Below, piece after piece: positions 56,996 through 64,000 of a stretch of 64,000 bases of DNA; the stretch's first letter is position 1, and every line of letters begins with the position of its first letter. The notes beneath the pieces were generated by a model that ran no database searches, had not been told where the DNA came from, and saw only the letters and a list, made by a program, of their open reading frames with translations. A program made the translations under genes and the position numbers. Source of the stretch: Caballeronia sp. NK8. Its GTDB lineage: Bacteria; Pseudomonadota; Gammaproteobacteria; Burkholderiales; Burkholderiaceae. The stretch covers positions 2,976,001 through 3,040,000 of the forward strand of contig NZ_AP024322.1 in NCBI RefSeq assembly GCF_018408855.1, in the 5' to 3' direction.

Positions 56996-59900
56996 GTTGT
57001 CTTCGTCTTGCCAGGACCGAACAGGTCCGAGTTTTTCTTGAAAATGCCAGGCCAGGCAGCAGTCTCTTTTGGGAACCGCACAACCAAGTAGCCCAATTCA
57101 TCAAGCCTGCGATTGATTTCGGCGTCGTTCTGCTTCTGCGCGTCACCATCGTGGTGGGGACCGTCGATGAAGACTGCCAGATGGAGGTCGTCGTAAAAAA
57201 AATCCGCACAAGCCCGTGCAGCGGCGATGGCGTGTTGGCCGCGGTCCGGCTTGCGATAAGCGTTCTCAGCGACATGAGCTAGCCAAGCCGTCTCCAAGCT
57301 GCTGCCTGCCGTGCGTGATAGTTCAGCGTCATGCTGCTCCGGCGTACGACCTTGCGAGCCTTGTACCGTATTGGCCCGTGTCAGGCGGCAGAGGACGTCA
57401 AGCAACAAGCCGCCAGTATCCCTGTCCTTGCGGTCGATTAGCGAGTGGTCCGGCTGGTTGTAATATGACAGCAGACAGCGGTAGCAACCCGCCTCGCAAA
57501 TCGGGTTGCCTTCGTGGTTCAGTTCTTCAACTAGTAACTCCCGTTGCCAACGGTCGCCTTCCGTGGGTGGAAGAAAGTGCATCACCTCCAAGGCCTTTGC
57601 AGCTACGGTCGCCATGGCGGTCGGTTCCGTAGCGATTCGTGTCAGCACGCCAGCGCCGCCTTCGGCCGCCTCGAAGAAGAGAATGGACTGCCTATTGTCG
57701 CGGGTTGGCAAGGGCTCGGCCATTAACTCGCTTTCTTCCAGTTGATAAACCGCTTCGATGCCACGTTTGAGCGCGTACTGCAGCGTGGTCAGCGTTTCAG
57801 CTGAAACCTCTCCCATGAGGGAATGCGGGCGAACGATAAGGATGTTCCTCCGGTCTTCGACATAAGGAACAATACGCTGCGGGGGCGTCTTGTCCGGGGG
57901 GGGCTCCGATTCTCTTTCAGACTCACCATTGCCATCGTCCACACCGCCGACCCAATGACCAGTGACGGGGTGCATCATGAAGCCTTGGATGGCTTTTTCC
58001 TTGCGTCGGCGCCAACCGAAGTTCATGCGCCATACCGTAGCGGCAGGTCCATATTGCAGCTCGAGCAAAGGCCCCTGCTCGTCACTCGCGACCGTGGTGA
58101 CCATCTGCAGCTTGCTCTCAGCCTCAGCAAACTGCAGCGTGGTTTGCATCTCGTAGCCTTGGCGGACGCGCTCTTCTTCGTTTGCTGTAATGCGCTCTGC
58201 ACGCTTCGTGGATACATTTTCGATTCGATAGAGGTTCTTGACCTCTTGCGCGCCGTCTAGCGATGCCCCGCAGGAAATGCAGCGGTCGGCATCGCGCTGA
58301 GACCGGAAGTGACCGTAGCCACACGATGGACATAGCCGAGCTACTTCTGTAGGTAGGCGCGAGCCGTCGCTGACTTGGTCCTTACCGGTGATAGTCAACA
58401 ACGCCTTGGTCACTCGATATTGACTGCCCTCGTGATAGATAAGACTGTAGGGCCCAAATTCTCCAAGCGCGAGGAAGCGAGGGCGGGACAGAAAGCTCTC
58501 GCGCCCGATGTGACCACGGCGCGCCGGCAGGTAAGCCAACAGCGGGAGGCGCGGAAAGTTATAGCCTGGCAAGAAGCCTTGGCTGGCCATGTAGCGGTAA
58601 GTGTAGAAATCGCTATTGAAAGCGCTGTCGCCGGCCAGCAGCAGGTCGCGCTGTTTGCGCGCCTCATTGTGCCGCTGCTGAGCTTCACGCCGTTCGCGTT
58701 CGCTTGCCGCAGGGTTGTTCTCAATCTTGAAGTTCAGGTCGATGGCCCGGGCTGTGGCCCGATAGAGGTCTCGCCAGCGTTGCAGCGACTCATCGAACTC
58801 GATGTATGCGCGCTGGAAAACAGTCTCGGCCCATTCCTCCTTGAACCATGGTGCCTTTTGTGACGTCAGCTCGTCCTTCAGCATGCCCAGCACCTTGAGG
58901 CCGCGCTTGTGAGCACTCAGCTTCGCCTCCGGCTTGTCCAGGTCGAACGCCATCTCCATTGTGATGGGTAGCTTCTCCGGCTGATTCATGTCCAGCAGGT
59001 CGCGTACGCTGTTGCCGAGCTTCTTGCCTGTCTCTGCGAGCCAGATGGCGTGCATGTGGCTCTTGATAAGCTCGCGATTGGCTAGGTCAAGGGTAGGTGC
59101 ATTGACCTGGCCGTGAACCATGCGGACCGGGTCACGGAAGTAATACTGGTCATGCGGGCTCTGCGCCGCGCAGTAGGTAATAACTAACGCTGGTTGTCCT
59201 GCTCTACCTGCACGGCCGCTGCGCTGGGCATAGTTTGCCGGGGTAGGTGGCACATTCCGCATGTAAACGGTGTTCAGTGAAGAAATGTCGACACCCAGCT
59301 CCATGGTCGGCGAGCAGAACAAGACCGGCAACCACTCCAATGCCGTGCCATTCTTAGTTTGCCATTCGGTCTTGTCCTTCTCCGTGAAGCGAAACCGCGC
59401 CTCCCGTTCCAACCGGTCTTCCTGCTCGACCTGAGCTGTGTGTTCGCGGGCCTCAAAATCAAACAACTGGTGAACCGGACTCTCCAGCAGCGCGGCGATG
59501 TTCTGATACAGGCCTCGGAAAAAGATGTTGTCGTCAGCTTGGCGGGCGCTTTGACCTGACCCCACCGTCCAAACAAGAGCGGCCCCATTCAACTGCCAAC
59601 CGGTCAGCCCGACATCGGTTTCTTCCTTGCGTACCAGACCGTAGGACTCAGCGGCTCGCAATAACGCAGTGAGGACCTCCGGATAAGTGTGGTCGTTGAT
59701 TTGCCTGTAATACGGGTTTGCTCCACCCCAGGTGCTGCCTTTCCGAAGTTCCCTGCCAAGGCGGGAGCGGCTGGAGCCGATGACGAGAAAGTCATCGAGG
59801 TCTAAACGCCGCCCTTTGCGGTCCGTCTCTTCGCGCGGTCGAGCCGTGACGAACCACTTGGCCGGCTGCGGGCGCTCGTCCTCGGTGAAGCCCCAAGGCT

Positions 59901-62331
59901 CACAGAGATTGGCGTAGCTCTGAGTGCGCAACTGCTCCAGTTCGGTACGGTCTAAATACCGCGTCGCAATACACAGCCCCTGCCTCATGAAGTCGAACAG
60001 CGCTCTCAGCACAATGGCGCGCTCCGCGGGGCGAGCGGCTTGCAACACTTGTGGTGCATCAGCCCATTCATCGTCATCGGCAGCGAGGTCGTCGATGTCC
60101 TGGTAGTCGATGCGAACCAGCCCCAACTGTTCGAGGTTGGGGTTGTTGAATCGCCAGCCTCGGCGAAGGTCGAAGTAGCTGCGGTAGCCCAAGATACCGC
60201 GCATCGCCTCCTGCACTTGGCGTCTTGTATTGCCCTTGACTTCTGGCTGCTGCATATACTCAGCGCGTACGCCAAGGTCGTCACGGTGGAAGCCCAAGGC
60301 TTCGAAAACAGCATTGGCGACTTCCTTCTCGCTCAACACCTTCGACGGGGACTTTTCGACCGCTGAGAGCAATGCGGAACGTGTCAGGAGCACTTGCAAG
60401 AAGTCATTGAAGTGCCCCGCCTGCAATGCCGCGTCTTGCCGGTTGTCGGAAAACCCCAAAACCTTCTTCGCCTCGAAGTCCAACTGCTGGTCTTGCTCAT
60501 AGAGGTACCGCAATGCTGACAAAGTCAGCATCGTGGTGGCCGAGCTACGGCCCTCGCCAGAAAGGGACGTCAGCCGCAGAACATCCTTGCCAGAAGTTGT
60601 GTGGGTAGTGCCACACGCCGGACAAAAACGGTAGGCCCCCGGAATGAACCAGGCATTCATGCCCGGACCATTCGTAACGACTCCATCAGGACGCACGTTG
60701 ATTGCCTGAGGGATGAACTTGCGTTTGTCCGACTTAACTCGCCACTCGCCATCCGCACGCTCCTCCACCCAGCCCTCAGGGTATCGCTCCGGGTCAGAAG
60801 GGTCCCAGCTCTCCAAACCAGGAAGCAGGAAACCAAATTTCACTTCGTCGTCGTCGTGCTGCCGCTCTTCAATGCCACGCACGTCAAACGTGCGCCCTTC
60901 CAGACTCTCGGCGTCCCAAACGGGCATATACTCCTGGCCGCAATCTCGACAGAAGTGAACATGGTAGTAGCGACGGACGCGACTATCATCGCCGGATACA
61001 TACTGCTGACCGTCAAGGGTTATGGCGCGATGACGCGGAGCTTCCAACGTCGCATAGACTTTGCCGCCGCCAGCAATGAATTGATGAAGCTTGAAGGCGA
61101 ACAGCGATTTGCCGGCCTCGTCCTGGACAGCGTAGGCAAGCAACATGAATTTCCGCAGATAGTCCCGGCAGGCGTCGACTGGTTCTCCTGATGTCTCATT
61201 CAGCAACTCGGCGGCCTTCGCCAATGTCCGTGGGCGTGCACGTCTGGGCTTGTCACCCTCATAGGTCAGGCCGAGAGTCAGCTCCACCCAGACCGACACC
61301 GGATGGGATGCCAGTGATGCAAAGTCAGCCGTCTCGGGAACGCCCGCACGAACGGCGTCGCGAAGGAGAGTTGCGACCGTCGCTACAGTCTCTTCTTCAG
61401 GCGTGGTACGGCGAAGCGTCTCGGTGATGATATTACGGTCATAAATGCGCGTACCGAACAGCCTTGAAGCAACATCTGCCACAACGGCGTTTCTCGCCAT
61501 TTGGGTGCCTTCGGTGGCCATCGTGGCCGAGGTGCCAATGCAGACAAGGTTCTCGGCCAAGGCTTCGCGCACACGGCGAACCAGCAAGGCCACGTCCGCA
61601 CCTTGTCGCCCCCGGTAGGTGTGAAGCTCGTCCAACACTAGAAAGCGCAAGCCCTTTGCGTTGCGCATGACCGCCTTGTCGATATCGCTCTGCCGGGTCA
61701 TTAGCAGCTCAAGCATCATGAAGTTGGTCAGCAGAATGTCCGGCGGATTGGCCGCCATCGCTTGCCGCTCCTCATCGGACTCTTGGCCAGTGTACCGACC
61801 GAAAGTCACGGCGCGTTCCGCAGGATTCGAACCCAAAAATTTCTTCAGTTCCTCCAACTGCGAGTTGGCCAAAGCGTTCATCGGATAGATGACGATTGCC
61901 CTAGTCTTGGGCGTCGGGTCTGTAGCCTTTGCTTTGAGACACGCGTCGACGATGGGAATGAAATAGCTAAGAGATTTGCCTGAGCCTGTACCGGTGGTCA
62001 GCACATAGCTTTCGCCATCAGCAGCGAGGCTTATGGCTTCCGCTTGATGCTTGTGCAGCGGCAAGGAAACGCCGCCTGATGAAGACGACTTGCCAAGGCG
62101 GAAAATGTCGGTGCACTGGGCGCTCAGCTGCCCGGCTTCGACCAACTCCTCAACTGTCCCACCGGACTTAAAGTTCGGGTTGATTTGAATGAGCGGCTCT
62201 GGCCAGTATCTCTGGCTGGCGTATTGCTCATTGACATAGTCCCGAATATCGTCGGCTCGGATGCGCGTGAAGCTACGAGTGAACTGCTCGTATTCGGCGA
62301 CTATGTGCTCGCGAAACTGAAAGACGTCCAT
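56992..62331 (-). CDS. Giant DEAD/DEAH helicase with DUF1998 and a C-terminal Vsr/DUF559-like nuclease domain
   Basis: A 1779-aa protein. Q-like motif HKHQAEAI (93-100), motif I TTGTGSGKS (112-120), motif II DELH (234-237), motif III GTSAT, motif VI YAQRSGRAGRAGQ. Two zinc-ribbon pairs follow: CRDCGQ / CPACG and CPSCGYG / CISCGA. The DUF1998 end has FFEAAEGGAGVL and CEAGCYRCLLSYYNQ. The last ~100 residues have ACADFFYDDLHLAVFIDG, HHDGD and RRLDELGYLVVRFP, the pattern of Vsr/DUF559 nucleases. This joins in one chain what DISARM splits into DrmA and DrmB, and resembles Druantia DruE and MrfA. Start ATG 62331. Confidence 0.88.
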   Translation of the reverse strand: MDVFQFREHIVAEYEQFTRSFTRIRADDIRDYVNEQYASQRYWPEPLIQINPNFKSGGTVEELVEAGQLSAQCTDIFRLGKSSSSGGVSLPLHKHQAEAISLAADGESYVLTTGTGSGKSLSYFIPIVDACLKAKATDPTPKTRAIVIYPMNALANSQLEELKKFLGSNPAERAVTFGRYTGQESDEERQAMAANPPDILLTNFMMLELLMTRQSDIDKAVMRNAKGLRFLVLDELHTYRGRQGADVALLVRRVREALAENLVCIGTSATMATEGTQMARNAVVADVASRLFGTRIYDRNIITETLRRTTPEEETVATVATLLRDAVRAGVPETADFASLASHPVSVWVELTLGLTYEGDKPRRARPRTLAKAAELLNETSGEPVDACRDYLRKFMLLAYAVQDEAGKSLFAFKLHQFIAGGGKVYATLEAPRHRAITLDGQQYVSGDDSRVRRYYHVHFCRDCGQEYMPVWDAESLEGRTFDVRGIEERQHDDDEVKFGFLLPGLESWDPSDPERYPEGWVEERADGEWRVKSDKRKFIPQAINVRPDGVVTNGPGMNAWFIPGAYRFCPACGTTHTTSGKDVLRLTSLSGEGRSSATTMLTLSALRYLYEQDQQLDFEAKKVLGFSDNRQDAALQAGHFNDFLQVLLTRSALLSAVEKSPSKVLSEKEVANAVFEALGFHRDDLGVRAEYMQQPEVKGNTRRQVQEAMRGILGYRSYFDLRRGWRFNNPNLEQLGLVRIDYQDIDDLAADDDEWADAPQVLQAARPAERAIVLRALFDFMRQGLCIATRYLDRTELEQLRTQSYANLCEPWGFTEDERPQPAKWFVTARPREETDRKGRRLDLDDFLVIGSSRSRLGRELRKGSTWGGANPYYRQINDHTYPEVLTALLRAAESYGLVRKEETDVGLTGWQLNGAALVWTVGSGQSARQADDNIFFRGLYQNIAALLESPVHQLFDFEAREHTAQVEQEDRLEREARFRFTEKDKTEWQTKNGTALEWLPVLFCSPTMELGVDISSLNTVYMRNVPPTPANYAQRSGRAGRAGQPALVITYCAAQSPHDQYYFRDPVRMVHGQVNAPTLDLANRELIKSHMHAIWLAETGKKLGNSVRDLLDMNQPEKLPITMEMAFDLDKPEAKLSAHKRGLKVLGMLKDELTSQKAPWFKEEWAETVFQRAYIEFDESLQRWRDLYRATARAIDLNFKIENNPAASERERREAQQRHNEARKQRDLLLAGDSAFNSDFYTYRYMASQGFLPGYNFPRLPLLAYLPARRGHIGRESFLSRPRFLALGEFGPYSLIYHEGSQYRVTKALLTITGKDQVSDGSRLPTEVARLCPSCGYGHFRSQRDADRCISCGASLDGAQEVKNLYRIENVSTKRAERITANEEERVRQGYEMQTTLQFAEAESKLQMVTTVASDEQGPLLELQYGPAATVWRMNFGWRRRKEKAIQGFMMHPVTGHWVGGVDDGNGESERESEPPPDKTPPQRIVPYVEDRRNILIVRPHSLMGEVSAETLTTLQYALKRGIEAVYQLEESELMAEPLPTRDNRQSILFFEAAEGGAGVLTRIATEPTAMATVAAKALEVMHFLPPTEGDRWQRELLVEELNHEGNPICEAGCYRCLLSYYNQPDHSLIDRKDRDTGGLLLDVLCRLTRANTVQGSQGRTPEQHDAELSRTAGSSLETAWLAHVAENAYRKPDRGQHAIAAARACADFFYDDLHLAVFIDGPHHDGDAQKQNDAEINRRLDELGYLVVRFPKETAAWPGIFKKNSDLFGPGKTKTT

Positions 62332-62348
62332 CTGTTTTCCCCGTGAAC

Positions 62349-62525
62349 TTAACGGCTCTGCGGCCGCTTAGTCGAAACAGCGACATCATGCTCGACACAA
62401 TGCTGCCTGACGAGTACCTCAATGAAATTTGCAATTGTTCTGTGTTCCCTCTCTGCGGCCAGTCGAATCAACTCCTTTAGTTCGGGCGTAACCCGAAGGT
62501 TCAGGGTGTCGGTCTTACGTTCCAT
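62349..62525 (-). CDS. Arc/CopG-type ribbon-helix-helix regulator
   Basis: A 58-aa ribbon-helix-helix protein. The beta strand is TDTLNLRVTPEL (residues about 5-16), helix A KELIRLAAEREH and helix B TIANFIEVLVRQHC. It is the first gene of the operon, 17 bp before the giant helicase gene. ATG 62525 (MERKTDTLNL) is used because the longer frame upstream crosses the promoter. It is a likely autorepressor acting at the direct repeats at 62553-62571. Confidence 0.85.
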   Translation of the reverse strand: MERKTDTLNLRVTPELKELIRLAAEREHRTIANFIEVLVRQHCVEHDVAVSTKRPQSR

Positions 62526-62552
62526 GTTTCGACTCGCCGAGGAAGAATGTAC

Positions 62553-62571
62553 CGCAATTGTAACGCAATTG
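62553..62571 (-). promoter_or_regulatory. Operator and promoter of the defence operon
   Basis: Two copies of CGCAATTG (62553-62560 and 62564-62571) are spaced 11 bp, one helical turn; each holds the palindrome CAATTG. On the minus strand a -10-like TACAAT (62562-62557) lies within the repeats, about 35 bp before the regulator's start. Tandem short repeats overlapping the promoter are typical of ribbon-helix-helix operators. Confidence 0.65.
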
Positions 62572-62613
62572 GGCGCCGGGCCCATGGCTCGACGCCCGGC
62601 CGTACACATCTGG

Positions 62614-63978
62614 TCACATACGCGCAAATGCGGAATCCAGCAACATGTGTACGAAGCTCCCGCTATCGGAAGGGCGCAGATGGGCATAGTGGGCCTTCAC
62701 CGTGTCGACCTCATCGTGGAGAACGGCAGCAGCTGCATCCCAGGCACCTGGTGCCTTCTTCAGCGTGGCTGTGCCAATGATGTAGCGAAAGCCGTGTGTT
62801 CCGATGCCTGGACAGTCCCACAAGTAGCGACGAGTCAGGTAGAAAACCCGTCGGTTCAAGGATTTCCATACGCCGACGTAGCCCTCTTGCTTTTCATCCG
62901 TTGAAGACAAGAAGACAAAGTCCACCTTGTCGGCATCCGGCAACATGGGGCGATAGACATTCAGATAGCGTTCGATGTCTCCCCAAACCACATGGTTGAC
63001 GGGCATGTCGTAGTCTCGGCTCTTTGCAGCGCCCTTGGCATTCTTAAATGCACGTTTTTCGATTCGAATGAACCAGCTCCCATCTGGACGACGATAGAGG
63101 TTGCCTGTATTGTCAGCGCAGTACGTGAGCAACTTCATGTTCTTAGCACGCAATGGATTCGATGCCATCATTTTGATGAGGAGCAGGTCTCGCGCCCAAA
63201 TGGCTTCGTACGCACCACCAGTTGCTGGTCGGCAACTTTTCATTCGAGAAATCATGTCCGCGACAGCCTCGAGCGGGTCGTCAAGCTCCAGCACTTTCTT
63301 AATGGGGGCCATCGGCTCCCTCGAATGCTCAACACCAGCCACAAGGAGATTCTTCTTCGTCTCCGCTGCCCAAGCGTAGGCCTCTTGGCAAGCGTCTTTC
63401 CAAACTTGCGGCCGGTGACTTTCCGGCAGCCCCTCCCGGAGTTCGGGCATCTGGGCGAGATAGCCGTGCTGTGGGTGGTTGAGTGATGCAACTAAGCCTG
63501 CAAAGTCGAGCACACCGCCATGCACTTTGTCGTCAGCACGCTCAATACGCCAGTTCATGTAGCGATGAACCATCCGCTTGCTTGAGAACCACGCGAGCGT
63601 CTGCACCTCGTCAATGCTGAGCCCTGCTCCGCCTAGCTCCCGCGCGCGATTGAGCCACCCCAGGAAAGACATCGCATGTATCCAGACAATCTTTGCCGTG
63701 GGAACGTATTTGCCCTTCATGAAGCAGTACCAGTTGCGGTCGGTTTCTCCCTCCGTAACTAGGTCCGTTGTGACCCAAACTCCGCGCGAATATCGTCGAA
63801 GCTCAGGTAGCTTCTCCGTTTTGTGCATAACGAAGTCCGACCATTCCCGTGCAAAGGAATCAGAGACCTGCTTCAGACGGTACGTGTCCTTCGTAGCCTT
63901 AGCCAAACGTTCCCGATATGGGATGACCGTGGCTGGCGCCGTTTCGACCGGTCTGAAATACTGGCGCTCATATGCCAT
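62614..63978 (-). CDS. Divergent tyrosine recombinase/integrase
   Basis: A 454-aa recombinase. The catalytic domain lies in the second half: first Arg in ASNPLRAKNMKLLTY (about residue 280), THGFRYIIG (His-x-x-Arg, about 397-400) and the Tyr nucleophile in VKAHYAHLRP (about 432). The N-terminal 250 residues are not P4-like and include a core-binding region (AMSFLGWLNRARELGG). It is about 90 bp upstream of the regulator gene on the same strand. The few bases before ATG 63978 suggest another gene ends just upstream, so it may belong to a multi-recombinase set at the other side of the cargo. Confidence 0.82.
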   Translation of the reverse strand: MAYERQYFRPVETAPATVIPYRERLAKATKDTYRLKQVSDSFAREWSDFVMHKTEKLPELRRYSRGVWVTTDLVTEGETDRNWYCFMKGKYVPTAKIVWIHAMSFLGWLNRARELGGAGLSIDEVQTLAWFSSKRMVHRYMNWRIERADDKVHGGVLDFAGLVASLNHPQHGYLAQMPELREGLPESHRPQVWKDACQEAYAWAAETKKNLLVAGVEHSREPMAPIKKVLELDDPLEAVADMISRMKSCRPATGGAYEAIWARDLLLIKMMASNPLRAKNMKLLTYCADNTGNLYRRPDGSWFIRIEKRAFKNAKGAAKSRDYDMPVNHVVWGDIERYLNVYRPMLPDADKVDFVFLSSTDEKQEGYVGVWKSLNRRVFYLTRRYLWDCPGIGTHGFRYIIGTATLKKAPGAWDAAAAVLHDEVDTVKAHYAHLRPSDSGSFVHMLLDSAFARM

Positions 63979-64000
63979 GTTCAGGAGTGAATTCGACTCT

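Larger units (their letters stand above)
40055..64000. mobile_element. Genomic island inserted at tRNA-Ala, open at the right edge
   Basis: From the tRNA 3' end to the window edge. It holds two P4-type integrases, alpA-type genes, an IS21 element, an eight-gene putative defence operon and another tyrosine recombinase. Codon use is less G/C-biased than in the preceding 40 kb. No housekeeping gene appears after the tRNA. Confidence 0.85.

Noticed and set aside
46308..62331. BREX system
   Set aside because: No BrxA, BrxB, PglZ or BrxL-like genes; only the large methylase is reminiscent of PglX.
46308..62331. Complete class 1 DISARM
   Set aside because: No separate drmA and drmB and no drmC PLD nuclease; extra ATPase, PIN, ligase and HNH genes are present.

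Overview
The window is chromosomal DNA of a Burkholderiaceae betaproteobacterium, most likely Paraburkholderia or Caballeronia. The evidence is the high GC, the strong G/C bias at third codon positions up to about 40 kb, and the neighbourhoods: dapF-lpxL divergent from metK, and rsmI / yraN-diaA-dolP. No assignment comes from a database.

Positions 1-40054 are ordinary host chromosome. In order: dapF (cut by the window edge) and an LpxL/HtrB acyltransferase on the minus strand; metK with a structured leader; an OYE-family flavoprotein with an altered active site; a PhyH dioxygenase; DUF3185 and MscS membrane proteins; a YghZ/Gpr aldo-keto reductase; fpr; a LuxR-type two-component pair; an APC amino-acid permease; and a seven-gene molybdenum hydroxylase operon (small, large and FAD subunits, then CoxD, CoxE, CoxG and XdhC accessory genes; 13069-20412). 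Next come a PepSY reductase-like gene broken by a stop and a frameshift, a dinD-like gene, and a second Fur-box-linked PepSY gene. Then: srkA, two MFS exporters, a dienelactone hydrolase, a livK-type binding protein, a HugZ-like protein, an H-NS paralogue, a CDF metal exporter, an Lrp regulator, an exonuclease/MBL-hydrolase pair, rlpA, rsmI, yraN, diaA/gmhA-like, dolP/yraP-like and a c-type cytochrome.

At 39979-40054 is tRNA-Ala(CGC), the apparent insertion site of a genomic island that fills the rest of the window and runs past its right edge. The left end is layered: a P4-type integrase and an alpA remnant, an IS21-family element (istA-istB, 20/21-bp terminal repeats), then a second, closely related integrase without its start codon, followed by an intact alpA. 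Codon use is more mixed than in the host part.

The main cargo is a tightly packed minus-strand operon, 62525 to 46308. In transcription order: an Arc-type ribbon-helix-helix regulator; a 1779-residue helicase-DUF1998 protein with a C-terminal Vsr/DUF559-like nuclease domain; a DrmD-like SNF2 helicase; a 1505-residue N6-adenine methyltransferase; an AAA ATPase with a DUF3696-like end; a PIN nuclease; an RNA-ligase-like nucleotidyltransferase; and an HNH endonuclease. Most junctions overlap or are a few bases apart, and a two-site direct repeat overlaps the promoter. The layout looks like a hybrid of class 1 DISARM (SNF2 plus N6-methylase) and Druantia (giant DUF1998 helicase) joined to an ATPase/RNase/RNA-repair module. 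I cannot name it as one described system; it is the best candidate here for an undescribed defence system. A divergent tyrosine recombinase lies just upstream of it at the window edge.
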